DNA from: Pedobacter aquae
GTDB taxonomy: Bacteria > Bacteroidota > Bacteroidia > Sphingobacteriales > Sphingobacteriaceae
Length of the DNA stretch: 64,000 nucleotides
Assembly (NCBI RefSeq): GCF_008195825.1
Contig: NZ_CP043329.1
Span: forward strand, 248,001 to 312,000
Direction of reading: 5' to 3'
Shown: positions 53,883-63,496 of the stretch, piece by piece
Layout of the letters: each line of letters starts with the position of its first letter
Position numbering within the stretch: the first letter of the stretch is position 1
Notes under the pieces: model-generated
Told to the model about the DNA's origin: nothing
What the model saw: only the letters and a program-made list of their open reading frames with translations
Databases searched by the model: none
Translations under genes and position numbers: made by a program

Positions 53883-54392
53883 ATGGCTAAAGTAAATCAA
53901 GAAGAAAAAAGAGAGGTAGACGTTTTGTTTGATGAGTATTCAAAATCACATCAACATCCAACAAATAAACTTATTCATTGGATATGTGTACCCCTTATTT
54001 TGTTTAGCATTATAGGTTTAGTAACCGCCATACCTTTTCCGTATATTGCCTTTTTAGGGAAATATAATACTTACATCAATTGGTTTTCTTTTTTACTGGC
54101 AGGTAGCATCTATTACTATTTAAAACTATCACCTTTGCTTTCTTATTTGATGTTATTTGTAGTGGGTGGCATGTATTATTTTATTGTACAGCTAGAATAT
54201 GTAGAGCAAGCAGGTGGCCCAGCATTATGGCAAGTAAGCTTGGCAATATTTATCTTATCTTGGATAGGGCAATTTATAGGGCATAAAATGGAAGGCAAAA
54301 AGCCTTCTTTTATTACAGATTTGAAGTTTTTATTGGTTGGGCCTATTTGGTTACTCCATTTTATTTTAAAGAGGTTCAACATCAGATATTAA
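53883..54392 (+). CDS. Mpo1-like (DUF962) membrane protein
   Basis: This 169-residue protein has four or five membrane helices. It matches the YGL010w/Mpo1 family: SKSHQHPTNKLIHWICVPLILFS at the N-terminus and GHKMEGKKPSFITDLKFLLVGPIWLLHF at the C-terminus. Yeast Mpo1 is an Fe(II)-dependent dioxygenase of 2-hydroxy fatty acids, and the conserved His residues here fit the same metal site. A role in alpha-oxidation of 2-hydroxy fatty acids in this bacterium is inference. Confidence 0.88.
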   Translation: MAKVNQEEKREVDVLFDEYSKSHQHPTNKLIHWICVPLILFSIIGLVTAIPFPYIAFLGKYNTYINWFSFLLAGSIYYYLKLSPLLSYLMLFVVGGMYYFIVQLEYVEQAGGPALWQVSLAIFILSWIGQFIGHKMEGKKPSFITDLKFLLVGPIWLLHFILKRFNIRY

Positions 54393-54400
54393 GATTAAGT

Positions 54401-54418
54401 CTTAACCTTTTCTTAACA
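54401..54418 (+). promoter_or_regulatory. Candidate Pho-box-like direct repeat
   Basis: Two 7-bp direct repeats, CTTAACC at 54401-54407 and CTTAACA at 54412-54418, are separated by TTTT, giving an 11-bp period as in PhoB/PhoP boxes. It lies 83 bases before the TonB receptor start and 54 bases before its -7 box, farther than a standard activator site. Confidence 0.35.
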
Positions 54419-54471
54419 CATCAATTACTGTTACTTAATTTTAAAGTAACAACCACGTAACATGTAGCTAA

Positions 54472-54479
54472 TACTTTTG
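54472..54479 (+). promoter_or_regulatory. Candidate -7 promoter box of the TonB receptor gene
   Basis: TACTTTTG matches TAnnTTTG, 21 bases before the GTG start at 54501. The position 19 bases upstream lacks TTTG (ACAA instead), so activation by a bound regulator is possible. An inverted repeat GTTACTT..AAGTAAC at 54430-54450 lies just upstream of the expected -33 position. Confidence 0.5.
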
Positions 54480-54500
54480 CAATAACTAAACAAAGCAAAA

Positions 54501-57316
54501 GTGAATCAAAAATTATTTAGCTCATTTTCTATCATTAGCATACTGCTAATAACTTTATCAACAAATGTTTTTGCGCAAACTGGCAAAATTGCAGGTAAAG
54601 TTACCGATAAAACTACTGGAGAAACATTAATAGGTTTATACGTAGGTATAGATGGTACAACTAAAGGTGCTGTAACAGATGTTGATGGCCGTTATACGCT
54701 GCTAAATTTAGCACCAGGCAAGTACAATTTAGTATTCAAATATTTAGGTTATCAAACCAAAAACGTAAGTAATATAGAAGTAAAGGATGGTGTTGTTTCT
54801 ACATTAAATATCATCATGGAAGAAGCCGCTACACAAAGCTTAGGTGAAATTGTAGTCACTGCAACTTACAGTAGAGAATCTGAAACGGCTCTTATCTTAA
54901 ACCAAAAGAACTCTATAGAAATTAAACAAGGAATAGGGGCGCAAGAGTTATCAAGAAAGGGTATTGGTGATGTAGAAGAAGGTTTAACCAAAATTACAGG
55001 TATAACTAAAGTTGATGGTAGAGGTTTATTTGTTCGTGGTTTAGAGGATAGGTATAATAATTTGCTTATCAACGGTTTGGCTGTTCCATCTAATAATCCT
55101 TTCAAGAAAATTATTCCGCTAGATCTTTTTCCTACAGATATTGTAAGTGTTTTAGAAACATCTAAGACTTTTAATTCTAGCTTGTACGGAGATTTTGCCG
55201 GTGGTACATTTAATATTGTAACATCTAAAGGCGAAAAGCCGGTTACCAAAATCAGTATCGGGACAAGCTTTTGTCTAACACAACTTTTAGGAAGTTTTTA
55301 AGAGCAGAAGACGCAACTTCTTTAGAGAATTATGTAGGTTTTGGTGCCGATACAAGATCGCTACCTAAAGCTTTTGGTAGCAGACCATCTGCTTACATGA
55401 TGCCTGCCAGTGAAGCGCTTTCGCAATTTGGTTCTGGTTATGATGTAGAAAGCGGGAACGCACCTTTAAATACAAGTTTGAATATTCTACATACACAAAG
55501 ATTTCAGTTAGAAAAAGATCGTTCTTTCCAATATCTATTTTCGTTAAATACCGATAATAACTTTCAATACAGAGAAGGGGTAGATAGGTTCTTTAATACA
55601 GCACAAGGTATTTATGATAACAATCTTTATACTACAACGAACAGGTTTTCTACCAATTCATCAGTATTATCTGCCATAAACTATGGCACCAAAAGATTAA
55701 GCCTTAATCTCAACGCCTTTTATTTGAGAGGTACAGAAAACACCATTCAAGACCAATTGGGCTATACCAATAGTCAGGCAACTGTTTCCAATGCATTCAT
55801 CAGACTAAATCAATTACAAAAAACAGATTTCTTTACTGGTCAGCTTTTCACGAACTATAAGTTGACAAAAAATGATGCCCATAGCATCAAAGCAGGTGTT
55901 TCTTATTCAAAAACTCAATACCAATTACCAGACAGAAAATCTTTTAGAGGGTCTCTTATTGATGAACATACGACTTCTGTAAACTATTCTGGAAATAGCT
56001 TATACAGACAATACATGAATTTTGATGGGGATTTCTTTGGGTCTGGATTGTTAGAATATAACTGGAAGTTTGGTCATGATGATTTAACAAAGGCTCATAA
56101 ATTAAGCTTAGGATATAACGGTTCCTTCAATAAAGTAGCATCAAGTTCAAGATTTATAGTGTCTCAGAATTTAGCATCGAATAACACAAGCTTTAACACC
56201 AATGCTCCAGATGCTACTTTAGCAAATGAAATAGCAAATGGTAATTTCACTTACAGAGAAGGTAGTAATGCTACTTATGCGGCTACTATGAGAGAAGGTG
56301 TAAACGCAGGTTATGCAGATTTAGCTCTTCAATTTAATGATAAGTTAAACATTAACGTAGGCGCTAGAGTTGAACAATCAGAGCGTTTAACCAGATTTAG
56401 AAATCCTGGAAGTTTTAGTGATCCTTTTCAAAGAGTTAAATTAAATAATTTAGATGTTTTACCTGCTGCCAATTTAAAATATAGTTTAACAGACAAAGCA
56501 AATTTAAGATTTTCGGCTTCAAAAACTTTAACCAAGCCTGTTATCATGGAAGCCTTTCCTCTAGAATTTGTTAACCCTGACGCTACTATCGAAAGCGGTA
56601 ATCCTAATATTATTAATAGTGATAACTATAACTTTGATGCTAAATACGAGTTCTTTCCAACAAACAAAGAAATGTTTGCCTTTACTGCTTTTGCTAAGTA
56701 TATAGAAAACCCCATAGAACGTTTGTTTCTACAAACAGCAGGTAGTGGTGGTTTGCAAATAACTTACAATAACTCAAAACAAGCAGTACTTTACGGAGCA
56801 GAAATAGAATTCTTATTACAGTTATCCAGACTAAGCGAATCTCTTTCAAACTTTTCAGCAGGGTTCAACACTTCTTTGATGTATACCAGAACAACTATAG
56901 ATGTTGTTAAAAACAGTGTTGAAACTGCTGCTATTGGCGATAATAATACACGTAGACTTCAAGGTGCATCACCATGGTTAATAAATGCTGACATCAAACA
57001 CGAAACAGATTTTAGCAAAAAATGGAAAAGTACCATGACTTTAGCTTATAGCATTTACGGAGAGCGTATTTACGCAGTAGGAACCAATGGCTTAGATAAT
57101 TATTATGAAAAACCATTTGGAAAGCTTGACTTTATTTGGAACAATAAGATATCTACTAAATGGGATGTGAAATTAGGAATAGAAAACATCCTGAACCCAA
57201 CTTACAGAATAGATTTAGGTGATGAAAGTACCATCCAAATTTTTGAGAATGATTTAACCGTTAAAGACTTTAAAAGAGGAGTAGGGGTGTCTTTAGGTTT
57301 AGGATATACTTTCTAA
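54501..57316 (+). CDS. TonB-dependent receptor with carboxypeptidase-like N-terminal domain, frameshifted
   Basis: This outer-membrane receptor has a signal peptide (STNVFAQ), a carboxypeptidase-regulatory-like domain (about 28-115), a plug (VDGRGLFVRGLEDRYNNLLINGLAVPS) and a barrel ending VGVSLGLGYTF. The frame breaks at 55269-55272, where four T are present. One more T links ISIGTSF to LSNTTFRKFLRAEDATSLE and gives 938 residues with a whole number of codons. As written, the first frame ends at 55301 and the second opens at a TTG at 55271. The start codon is GTG. It has no SusD and is paired with a beta-helix lipoprotein 102 bases downstream. Confidence 0.9.
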
Positions 57317-57418
57317 AGGCTTTACAATTAATTAACTCAAGTTTGATGTAATGATAAAACTAAGTTAATCTCTTCAAAACATTTGAGAATTAAGTTTGCA
57401 CTATAAAAAACAATAACG

Positions 57419-58618
57419 ATGAAAAAATTACTTTATGCAATTGCAATTTCAGCTACCATTTTCACTGGCTGTTCTGATGATGAAGAAGAAACTCCTGCAA
57501 AAGTTCCAGTTGAAGGAGAAATTACTGGTGATATCACGACCAATAGAACGTTGACTTTTGGGAATTATACTTTAAAAGGTTTAGTTAAAGTTCAACCAGG
57601 CGTTACCTTAACCATTGAGGCAGGAAGTACCTTTACAGCAGATCAAGCAGATGGTGAAGATGGATTAGTAATTTTAAATGGTGGTAAATTAATTGCAAAT
57701 GGTACTGCTAATGATCCCATTGTTTTCACTGCTAAAACTAAAATAGGCGGACAGTGGGCAGGTATTATCATGTACGGTGATGCACCAATTGTAAACTCTG
57801 CAACTGCTCCTGCACCTCAAACAGCAGTTTCTGAAGATGGTCAGTCTATAACTTATGGTGGTAGTAACGCTACGCACAATGGTGGTTCATTAAGATATGT
57901 AAGAGTAGAATATGCAGGTTTAGTGTTTAATAACAATACAAGAGAGCATAACGGATTTTCATTTTACTCTGTAGGATCAGGAACTGTATTAGAAAACTTG
58001 GTAGCCTATAAAGGAAATGATGATGGTTTTGAGTTTTACGGTGGTACGGTAAGCGCTAAAAACTTAATTTCTTATGGTAATGCTGATGATTCATTCGACT
58101 GGCAAGATGGCTGGAGAGGACAAGAAAATACCAATTGGTTTGCTTACCAAACCGGTATTGCTAACTATGGTATGGAGATAGAGGCAAAAGGTGTAAATAA
58201 TACTTTCTTTCCAAAAGTAACTAACATTACCCTTAAAAGAGCTGCTAATACTGCTACCGAATCTCAGAATGAAAAGCAATTTGATGCAATTCAATTCAAA
58301 TCTCAAGGAAATGGCGATTTTAGTAATATCTTTATTGATGGATATGCTTCAATAGAAGCTGGTTTCGGCTCAGCTATACAAGTACGTGACTTAGCTACTT
58401 ATACTAATCAGATCGTAGGCGGTAAAGTTAAACTTCTTAATGTTAGACTAGCTAACACACCCGTTACATTTCTTTCACAAAATTCTGGTGGTGCATTTAC
58501 TGTAAATGCAGCTAGTTTTGGTGCAAATTTCACCACTTCTACAACCGCAACAGGGGCTGCTTTAATTACAGGAAGATGGGCTAATGTGGATGGTGTAAAC
58601 TTATTAGCTAACTTATAA
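57419..58618 (+). CDS. Surface beta-helix-like lipoprotein partner of the TonB receptor
   Basis: This 399-residue lipoprotein has a lipobox ending in Cys18 (TIFTGC) followed by an acidic stretch SDDEEE. The body is repetitive and rich in Gly, Asn and Thr, with TLTIEAGSTFTADQADGEDGLVILNGGKLIANG and HNGGSLRYVRVEYAGL, suggesting a right-handed parallel beta-helix. Proteins of this type often follow a TonB receptor without SusD in Bacteroidota. The function is not known. If the upstream repeat is a real Pho box, the pair may respond to phosphate limitation. Confidence 0.7.
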   Translation: MKKLLYAIAISATIFTGCSDDEEETPAKVPVEGEITGDITTNRTLTFGNYTLKGLVKVQPGVTLTIEAGSTFTADQADGEDGLVILNGGKLIANGTANDPIVFTAKTKIGGQWAGIIMYGDAPIVNSATAPAPQTAVSEDGQSITYGGSNATHNGGSLRYVRVEYAGLVFNNNTREHNGFSFYSVGSGTVLENLVAYKGNDDGFEFYGGTVSAKNLISYGNADDSFDWQDGWRGQENTNWFAYQTGIANYGMEIEAKGVNNTFFPKVTNITLKRAANTATESQNEKQFDAIQFKSQGNGDFSNIFIDGYASIEAGFGSAIQVRDLATYTNQIVGGKVKLLNVRLANTPVTFLSQNSGGAFTVNAASFGANFTTSTTATGAALITGRWANVDGVNLLANL

Positions 58619-58635
58619 TCTTTACACATAAAATT

Positions 58636-58667
58636 TTAAAAAAGGCCACCTAAAGTGGTCTTTTTTG
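58636..58667. terminator. Bidirectional terminator between the lipoprotein and ompA-like genes
   Basis: The stem AAAAAGGCCAC / GTGGTCTTTTTT has one G-U pair and a 5-base loop, with A and T tracts on both sides. It separates two convergent genes whose stops are 59 bases apart. Confidence 0.8.
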
Positions 58668-58677
58668 GTTTTAACCC

Positions 58678-60003
58678 TTAAAACAGTGTAAATTCAACCC
58701 TTCGGTTTTCTTGTCTGCCAGCAGCGGTAGCATTACTTGCAATAGGCTGGTTGGGTCCGTAACCGGTAGCTTCTATTCTGGAAGCATTAACACCTTGGCT
58801 TACTAAATAAGCTTTTACGGCTTCTGCTCTTTCTTTAGATAAACGTAAGTTCAATTCCATTGACCCAGTATTATCGGTATGGCCAGCAAGTTTAAGACTA
58901 AAGTTCTTTTCAACAAGTAAAGCAGCTACTCTATTTAAAGTAGGGTATGATACCGAGCGTAGGGTAGATTTGCCCAAATCAAATTCTAAGTTTTTAATGG
59001 CTTCATCAACAATTTTCCTATCCACCTCGGTAACCATAATTTTCTCTCTGATAATTTGTTTTGGCGTACTCAAAGGGCATCCGGCACCATCTACTACCGT
59101 ATTAGCAGGAGTATTAGCACATTTATCAAATTTATTGGCTACCCCATCAGCATCATCATCACCAAAATCTTTAGCGTATTGTTCGCGGTCTCTTAAAGCG
59201 TTTTGCTCTGCACTAGATAGTGCTCTTCTTAATTCTTGACTTTCTGCAGCAGTTTGTTTTCTTAAATCAGCCAAAGCGCTATAATGAGCTAATGGCGGAT
59301 TTTCTTTTTTACCTAAAGCAAATTCAAGTCCTGCATGTCCGTAAGAGAAATTATCAAATCTAGAGCCAGTAATACCATCAAAGGTGTTCGTTTTCATGAA
59401 GTTAACATCATAACCTAAATCTAAATTTACACCTTTTGCGATGCCTATTTTAAATCCGGCACCAACAGGTATAAACCAATTTTCTGAATAGCCACGGTTT
59501 GGTCCGGCATTCACCACTTCGGCATTAGATGATAAATATCCAGCCCCTGCTTTTACATAAGGCGAGAAATAGCCTTGCTCATTATTGATGCTCAAATTGG
59601 CTAAAGTGAAATTAGCAGTTAAAGCCGCAGACCATTCTATATGAGACTTAAAACTAGAGTTTTCATAAAGAGCGTTGGCAGAAGTATTTGGGACTAAACT
59701 TGATGCTCTTAAACCTTCTACATTTCCAGCCAGAAAATCTGCCTGAATTCCAAAAGATGGGATGATTTGCTTTTTTAAATAACCACCATAACCCCAATTT
59801 TCTTTGGGTGTGTTAAAATCATTTGATTGGCCCCTAAAGACAGTGTAAGGCGTTAAAACACCACCATGTACACCAATAGACCATGTACGGAAGTTTTTGG
59901 TTGAGAAACGCGGTGTTGTCTCTGCTGTTGTTTCCTGTGCATTACTTTGTGTTGCTATTCCTGATAAAACAAGCAGCATACTAATTTTAGAAATTGTTTT
60001 CAT
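58678..60003 (-). CDS. OmpA-family outer-membrane protein
   Basis: This 441-residue protein has a signal peptide (IATQSNAQ), an eight-stranded barrel-like domain (about 30-215), a calcium-binding thrombospondin-3-like spacer (DDDADGVANKFDKCANTPANTVVDGAGCP) and a C-terminal OmpA peptidoglycan-binding domain (about 325-441). The latter has LAGHTDNTGSMELNLRLSKERAEAVKAYL and ends QENRRVEFTLF. It should tie the outer membrane to the cell wall. It is transcribed alone, away from the TonB pair. Confidence 0.93.
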   Translation of the reverse strand: MKTISKISMLLVLSGIATQSNAQETTAETTPRFSTKNFRTWSIGVHGGVLTPYTVFRGQSNDFNTPKENWGYGGYLKKQIIPSFGIQADFLAGNVEGLRASSLVPNTSANALYENSSFKSHIEWSAALTANFTLANLSINNEQGYFSPYVKAGAGYLSSNAEVVNAGPNRGYSENWFIPVGAGFKIGIAKGVNLDLGYDVNFMKTNTFDGITGSRFDNFSYGHAGLEFALGKKENPPLAHYSALADLRKQTAAESQELRRALSSAEQNALRDREQYAKDFGDDDADGVANKFDKCANTPANTVVDGAGCPLSTPKQIIREKIMVTEVDRKIVDEAIKNLEFDLGKSTLRSVSYPTLNRVAALLVEKNFSLKLAGHTDNTGSMELNLRLSKERAEAVKAYLVSQGVNASRIEATGYGPNQPIASNATAAGRQENRRVEFTLF

Positions 60004-60057
60004 AGCTTAAATAATTATACCAGTAACCATTATGTTTACGGATGATTTAATAAGCTA

Positions 60058-60114
60058 GAAAAACCCTGCCATGATTAGGATTTAGAAATTATCATGCTTC
60101 ATTTCCTTGCAGGG
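60058..60114 (-). terminator. Bulged hairpin terminator after the acyltransferase gene
   Basis: On the minus strand an outer stem CCCTGC / GCAGGG (plus arms 60064-60069 and 60109-60114) encloses an inner CATGAT / ATCATG stem and is followed by five T. It lies about 110 bases after the acyltransferase stop, so it may end a longer 3' tail. Confidence 0.5.
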
Positions 60115-60222
60115 CAATATTGTTTTTATTTAGATGTACTCTTGCTAGTACATTTATAATAGCTAGGGATGGTTAGCTTTAACCGATGCGATTTTATTGA
60201 AAAATATATTTACATAAAAAGC

Positions 60223-61977
60223 TTATAAATTCTTCCCTAATTTCTCAATCATATCTTGTGGTATGTTCTCTAAATCTAAAACCAGAAATCCATCTAAGCT
60301 ATCAGAAAACTTAGGGTCTATATTAAAACAAATAATCTTTGCATTTAATGCGATATACTGCCTCAATAAAACAGGAATTTTAATATGGTTACTCTCTACC
60401 TCGGCTATTAAGCTGTCTAAATTTTTAAGAGAATTGCTATTGGCAGTTAAAATATCAGCATCAATTTTAGAGAAATCTACCTTAAACTGTTTCCTAGGCT
60501 TTACCATTTGCGCCATTTCATGGTCAAAGTGGTTTCTGTAAATGAAATTCACAATTAAAGATTTAGAAAACTTGCTAAAAGTATTACTGATAGATACAGG
60601 ACCAATCAAATATTTATATCTAGGATTATCTATCAAAAATTTTAGAATACCTTTCCAAAGTAAAAATAGTGGTAAAGGTTTTTGTTGATATTCTTTCCTT
60701 ATCCAAGAACGCCCAAGCTCTAAGCTATTTCTTAAGACCGTACCAAACTGAGATTTTATCTTAAACAACTCAGCAGTGTAAAAGCCTTTTTTGCCATAGC
60801 TGTAAAAAATTTCATCCCCCTTACCAATTCTATAAGCGCCAACAATCATTTTTTGCTCGGTATCCCAAATAAATAAATGATTGTAGTAAATATCATAGCT
60901 ATCTAAATCGATAGACTTATTGGTGCCTTCTCCAACATCTCTAAAGGTAATTTCTCTTAATCTTCCTATTTCTTTGATAATGTTAGGGATGTTTTGCGTA
61001 GGCGTGATGTAAACTTCATAATTTTTCTCTGTCCACACCAAACACTCGCCACGCAAGTCTTCAATTTCCTTTTCCATTAAAGATGTTTCAATAGGAGGGA
61101 TAATGTCTTGAGATTGCTTTAAAATCTTAAATAAATTGGCGCTGCTAAAAATTTTACGCTCATTTTCTAATCCGGCACCTAAAGCATAAGTTTTGGCTCT
61201 TAGAAAAGCTAATAAAGCGCTATTATTATCATTATTAGGTATCTCTTCAAATTTTATAGGTTTCCCTATTCTTACGTGGATAGTATGTCCTTTCTTATTG
61301 AATAATTCTGATGGTAATTTGGCAGTTCTTAAAGCAGGGTGAATTAAGGATAATAAATTAAATAACAAACCATTATTACCATGAAAATAAATAGGCACCA
61401 CCGGAACTTTAGATTTAGATATTAATTTACCAACTACCGGATGCCATAGCTTATCGGTTACCTGCTGCTGTTCTAATTTAAAGGTAGATACTTCGCCAGC
61501 AGGGAATATCCCGATAGGTGTACCGCTATTTAATAAGCCCAAAGTTGTTTTGATACCACTAATGCTAGATGAATGATCTATATTTTCAAAAGGGTTTACC
61601 GCGACAAAAAAATCACTCAGGTTAGGTATTTTCTTCAATAAGAAATTTGCCATCACTTTGGCTTCTGGCCTTATGGTGCAAAGTATCTTAATTAAAACCA
61701 AGCCTTCTATACCACCATAAGGATGATTGGCAACGCCTATAAAGGCACCATCAAGTGGGAGGTTTTTAAAATCGCTTTCTTTTATCTCTACTTTAACGCC
61801 TAAAAGTCTTAGGATTTCATCTACAAAAGCTACACCTTCAAAATCGGCAGCTTTAGCAAAGGTTTCGTTAATGTCATTTATTTTCATGATTTCCATCAAC
61901 AAGGAAGCCAATCCAGGCATTCTTAACTTGTTAATTTTGGTAGCTTTCGCAAATTCTTCTGTGGTGATAATTTTCAT
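60223..61977 (-). CDS. OlsF-like bifunctional acyltransferase for amino-acid lipids
   Basis: This cytosolic-face membrane enzyme of about 584 residues (ATG at 61977) fuses two acyltransferases. The N-terminal PlsC-like domain (about 70-260) has VANHPYGGIEG at 82-92, FPAGEVS and VPIYFHGNNG. The C-terminal GNAT-like domain (about 310-480) has REITFRDVGEGTNKS, YYNHLFIWD, VGAYRIGKG and ELGRSWIRKEYQ, matching the OlsB/GlsB N-acyltransferase type. OlsF proteins of this order make ornithine, lysine or glycine lipids in Serratia and Flavobacterium. The head amino acid cannot be read from sequence. The open frame extends to 62010 but the 61977 start gives MKIITTEEFAKATK. Confidence 0.83.
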   Translation of the reverse strand: MKIITTEEFAKATKINKLRMPGLASLLMEIMKINDINETFAKAADFEGVAFVDEILRLLGVKVEIKESDFKNLPLDGAFIGVANHPYGGIEGLVLIKILCTIRPEAKVMANFLLKKIPNLSDFFVAVNPFENIDHSSSISGIKTTLGLLNSGTPIGIFPAGEVSTFKLEQQQVTDKLWHPVVGKLISKSKVPVVPIYFHGNNGLLFNLLSLIHPALRTAKLPSELFNKKGHTIHVRIGKPIKFEEIPNNDNNSALLAFLRAKTYALGAGLENERKIFSSANLFKILKQSQDIIPPIETSLMEKEIEDLRGECLVWTEKNYEVYITPTQNIPNIIKEIGRLREITFRDVGEGTNKSIDLDSYDIYYNHLFIWDTEQKMIVGAYRIGKGDEIFYSYGKKGFYTAELFKIKSQFGTVLRNSLELGRSWIRKEYQQKPLPLFLLWKGILKFLIDNPRYKYLIGPVSISNTFSKFSKSLIVNFIYRNHFDHEMAQMVKPRKQFKVDFSKIDADILTANSNSLKNLDSLIAEVESNHIKIPVLLRQYIALNAKIICFNIDPKFSDSLDGFLVLDLENIPQDMIEKLGKNL

Positions 61978-62089
61978 CAGAATTGGTCGATTTTTTTGTA
62001 CAAATATCAACTCTTTTAGCAGATATTAACTAATTAAATTTTTATTGATTTTATTAAAAATAATTCCTTTTTTTGGATAATATCTACGT

Positions 62090-62969
62090 ATGAATCAAAA
62101 ATTTAAAGAATACTTTAGTATTTCTCGTCAGGAATATAGAGGTTTAATAGTGCTTTTTGTACTTCTAGGACTTATTTATACAGCTCCTTATATTTATGAA
62201 CGCTTCTTTTTCAAGCCTTTAGAAATAAAAATAGAAACCATTAAGCCCGCTTTAGCTCAAATAGATCGTTATGAAAGTACCGCTTATAACAATCAGGAAG
62301 AAGATTTTCATAAACCTGTATTATTTAGGTTTAATCCTAACCATTTACCTGTTGAAGATTGGATAAAGCTAGGGCTTTCAGAAAAACAAGCGCATTCTAT
62401 TAAAAAGTATGAAGCCAAAGGAGGCAAGTTTTACAAGAAGGAAGATGTAAAAAAATGTATGCTATTTCTCCGGCTATGTACCAACGTCTAGAGCCTTATA
62501 TAGATATTCCAGAAAATAAAAGGAGACTTATACGATTGATAAGAAGAGGGAGTCTTTCCCTAAAAAAGCTTTGATTATGGTTGATGTAAACGATGCAGAT
62601 TCATTACAGCTATTAAACATCAAAGGAATAGGACCTGCATTTGCATCTAGAATTATCAAATACAGAAATAGGTTAGGCGGTTTTATCAGAAAAGAGCAAT
62701 TATTGGAAGTTTATGGACTAGATTCTGTTAAATATGCACAAATAGAAAATCAGATTTTGGTAGATAAAGAGAAAATTACACCTATCCATATCAATACAGC
62801 TGAATTTGCAGATCTGAAGAGGTTTCCATACCTGTCTTATAAACAAATGAACGCTATTATCGCTTATCGTAAGCAGCATGGGGTTTATAAATCTATTACA
62901 GATTTAAGTAAAATCCACATCTTAAATCCCGAAATAATCAGTAAAATTGCTCCTTATATCCAACTCTAA
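62090..62969 (+). CDS. ComEA-like helix-hairpin-helix protein, two frameshifts
   Basis: This protein has an N-terminal membrane helix (EYRGLIVLFVLLGLIYTAPYIY) and a C-terminal region with three helix-hairpin-helix units (about 70-115, 160-220 and 225-293), for instance VDVNDADSLQLLNIKGIGPAFASRI and INTAEFADLKRFPYLSYKQMNAII. The frame breaks twice: at a run of seven A (62449-62455) and at a run of four A (62518-62521). Adding one A at each gives KMYAISPAMYQRLEPYIDI and then the rest, 293 residues in all. The stop overlaps the apt start by one base. DNA binding is expected for the repeats; a link to DNA uptake is not established. Confidence 0.82.
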
Positions 62970-63496
62970 TGATAGAACAACAAATTAAGGAAACCGTAAG
63001 GGATGTTATGGATTTTCCGAAGCCCGGTATCGTTTTTAAAGACATTACGCCTATTCTAAAAAATCAAGAATTATGCACTCAAATTATTGATGCTTTTGTA
63101 GAACGATTATCCGGACTAGCATTTGATGCCATAGCAGGAATAGAAAGTAGGGGCTTTTTATTTGGATTGATGCTGGCTAATAGGTTAAATAAGCCTTTTA
63201 TTCCCATTAGAAAAGCAGGTAAACTGCCTTATAAAACTGTAAAACAAAGCTATAACTTAGAATATGGCTCTGCTACCATAGAAATGCATGAAGATGCTTT
63301 TGAACCAGGAACCAAAATCTTAATTCATGATGACTTATTAGCCACTGGAGGAACCGTTGAAGCTACCTCTTTACTGATACAAAAAATGAAAGGCGAGATA
63401 GCTGGTTTTTCATTCATCATTAGCCTAGACTTTTTAAAAGGTAAGGATTTAATTAAGCCTTATGCTGATAAAGTGGTGGCTTTGGCCGAGTATTAA
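62969..63496 (+). CDS. apt: Adenine phosphoribosyltransferase
   Basis: This 175-residue purine-salvage enzyme converts adenine and PRPP to AMP. It has the family opening RDVMDFPKPGIVFKDITPILKN, the IAGIESRGFLFG segment, RKAGKLPYKT and the PRPP-binding loop ILIHDDLLATGGT. It starts one base inside the stop of the helix-hairpin-helix gene. Its own stop overlaps the stop of the convergent XRE gene. Confidence 0.96.
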   Translation: MIEQQIKETVRDVMDFPKPGIVFKDITPILKNQELCTQIIDAFVERLSGLAFDAIAGIESRGFLFGLMLANRLNKPFIPIRKAGKLPYKTVKQSYNLEYGSATIEMHEDAFEPGTKILIHDDLLATGGTVEATSLLIQKMKGEIAGFSFIISLDFLKGKDLIKPYADKVVALAEY

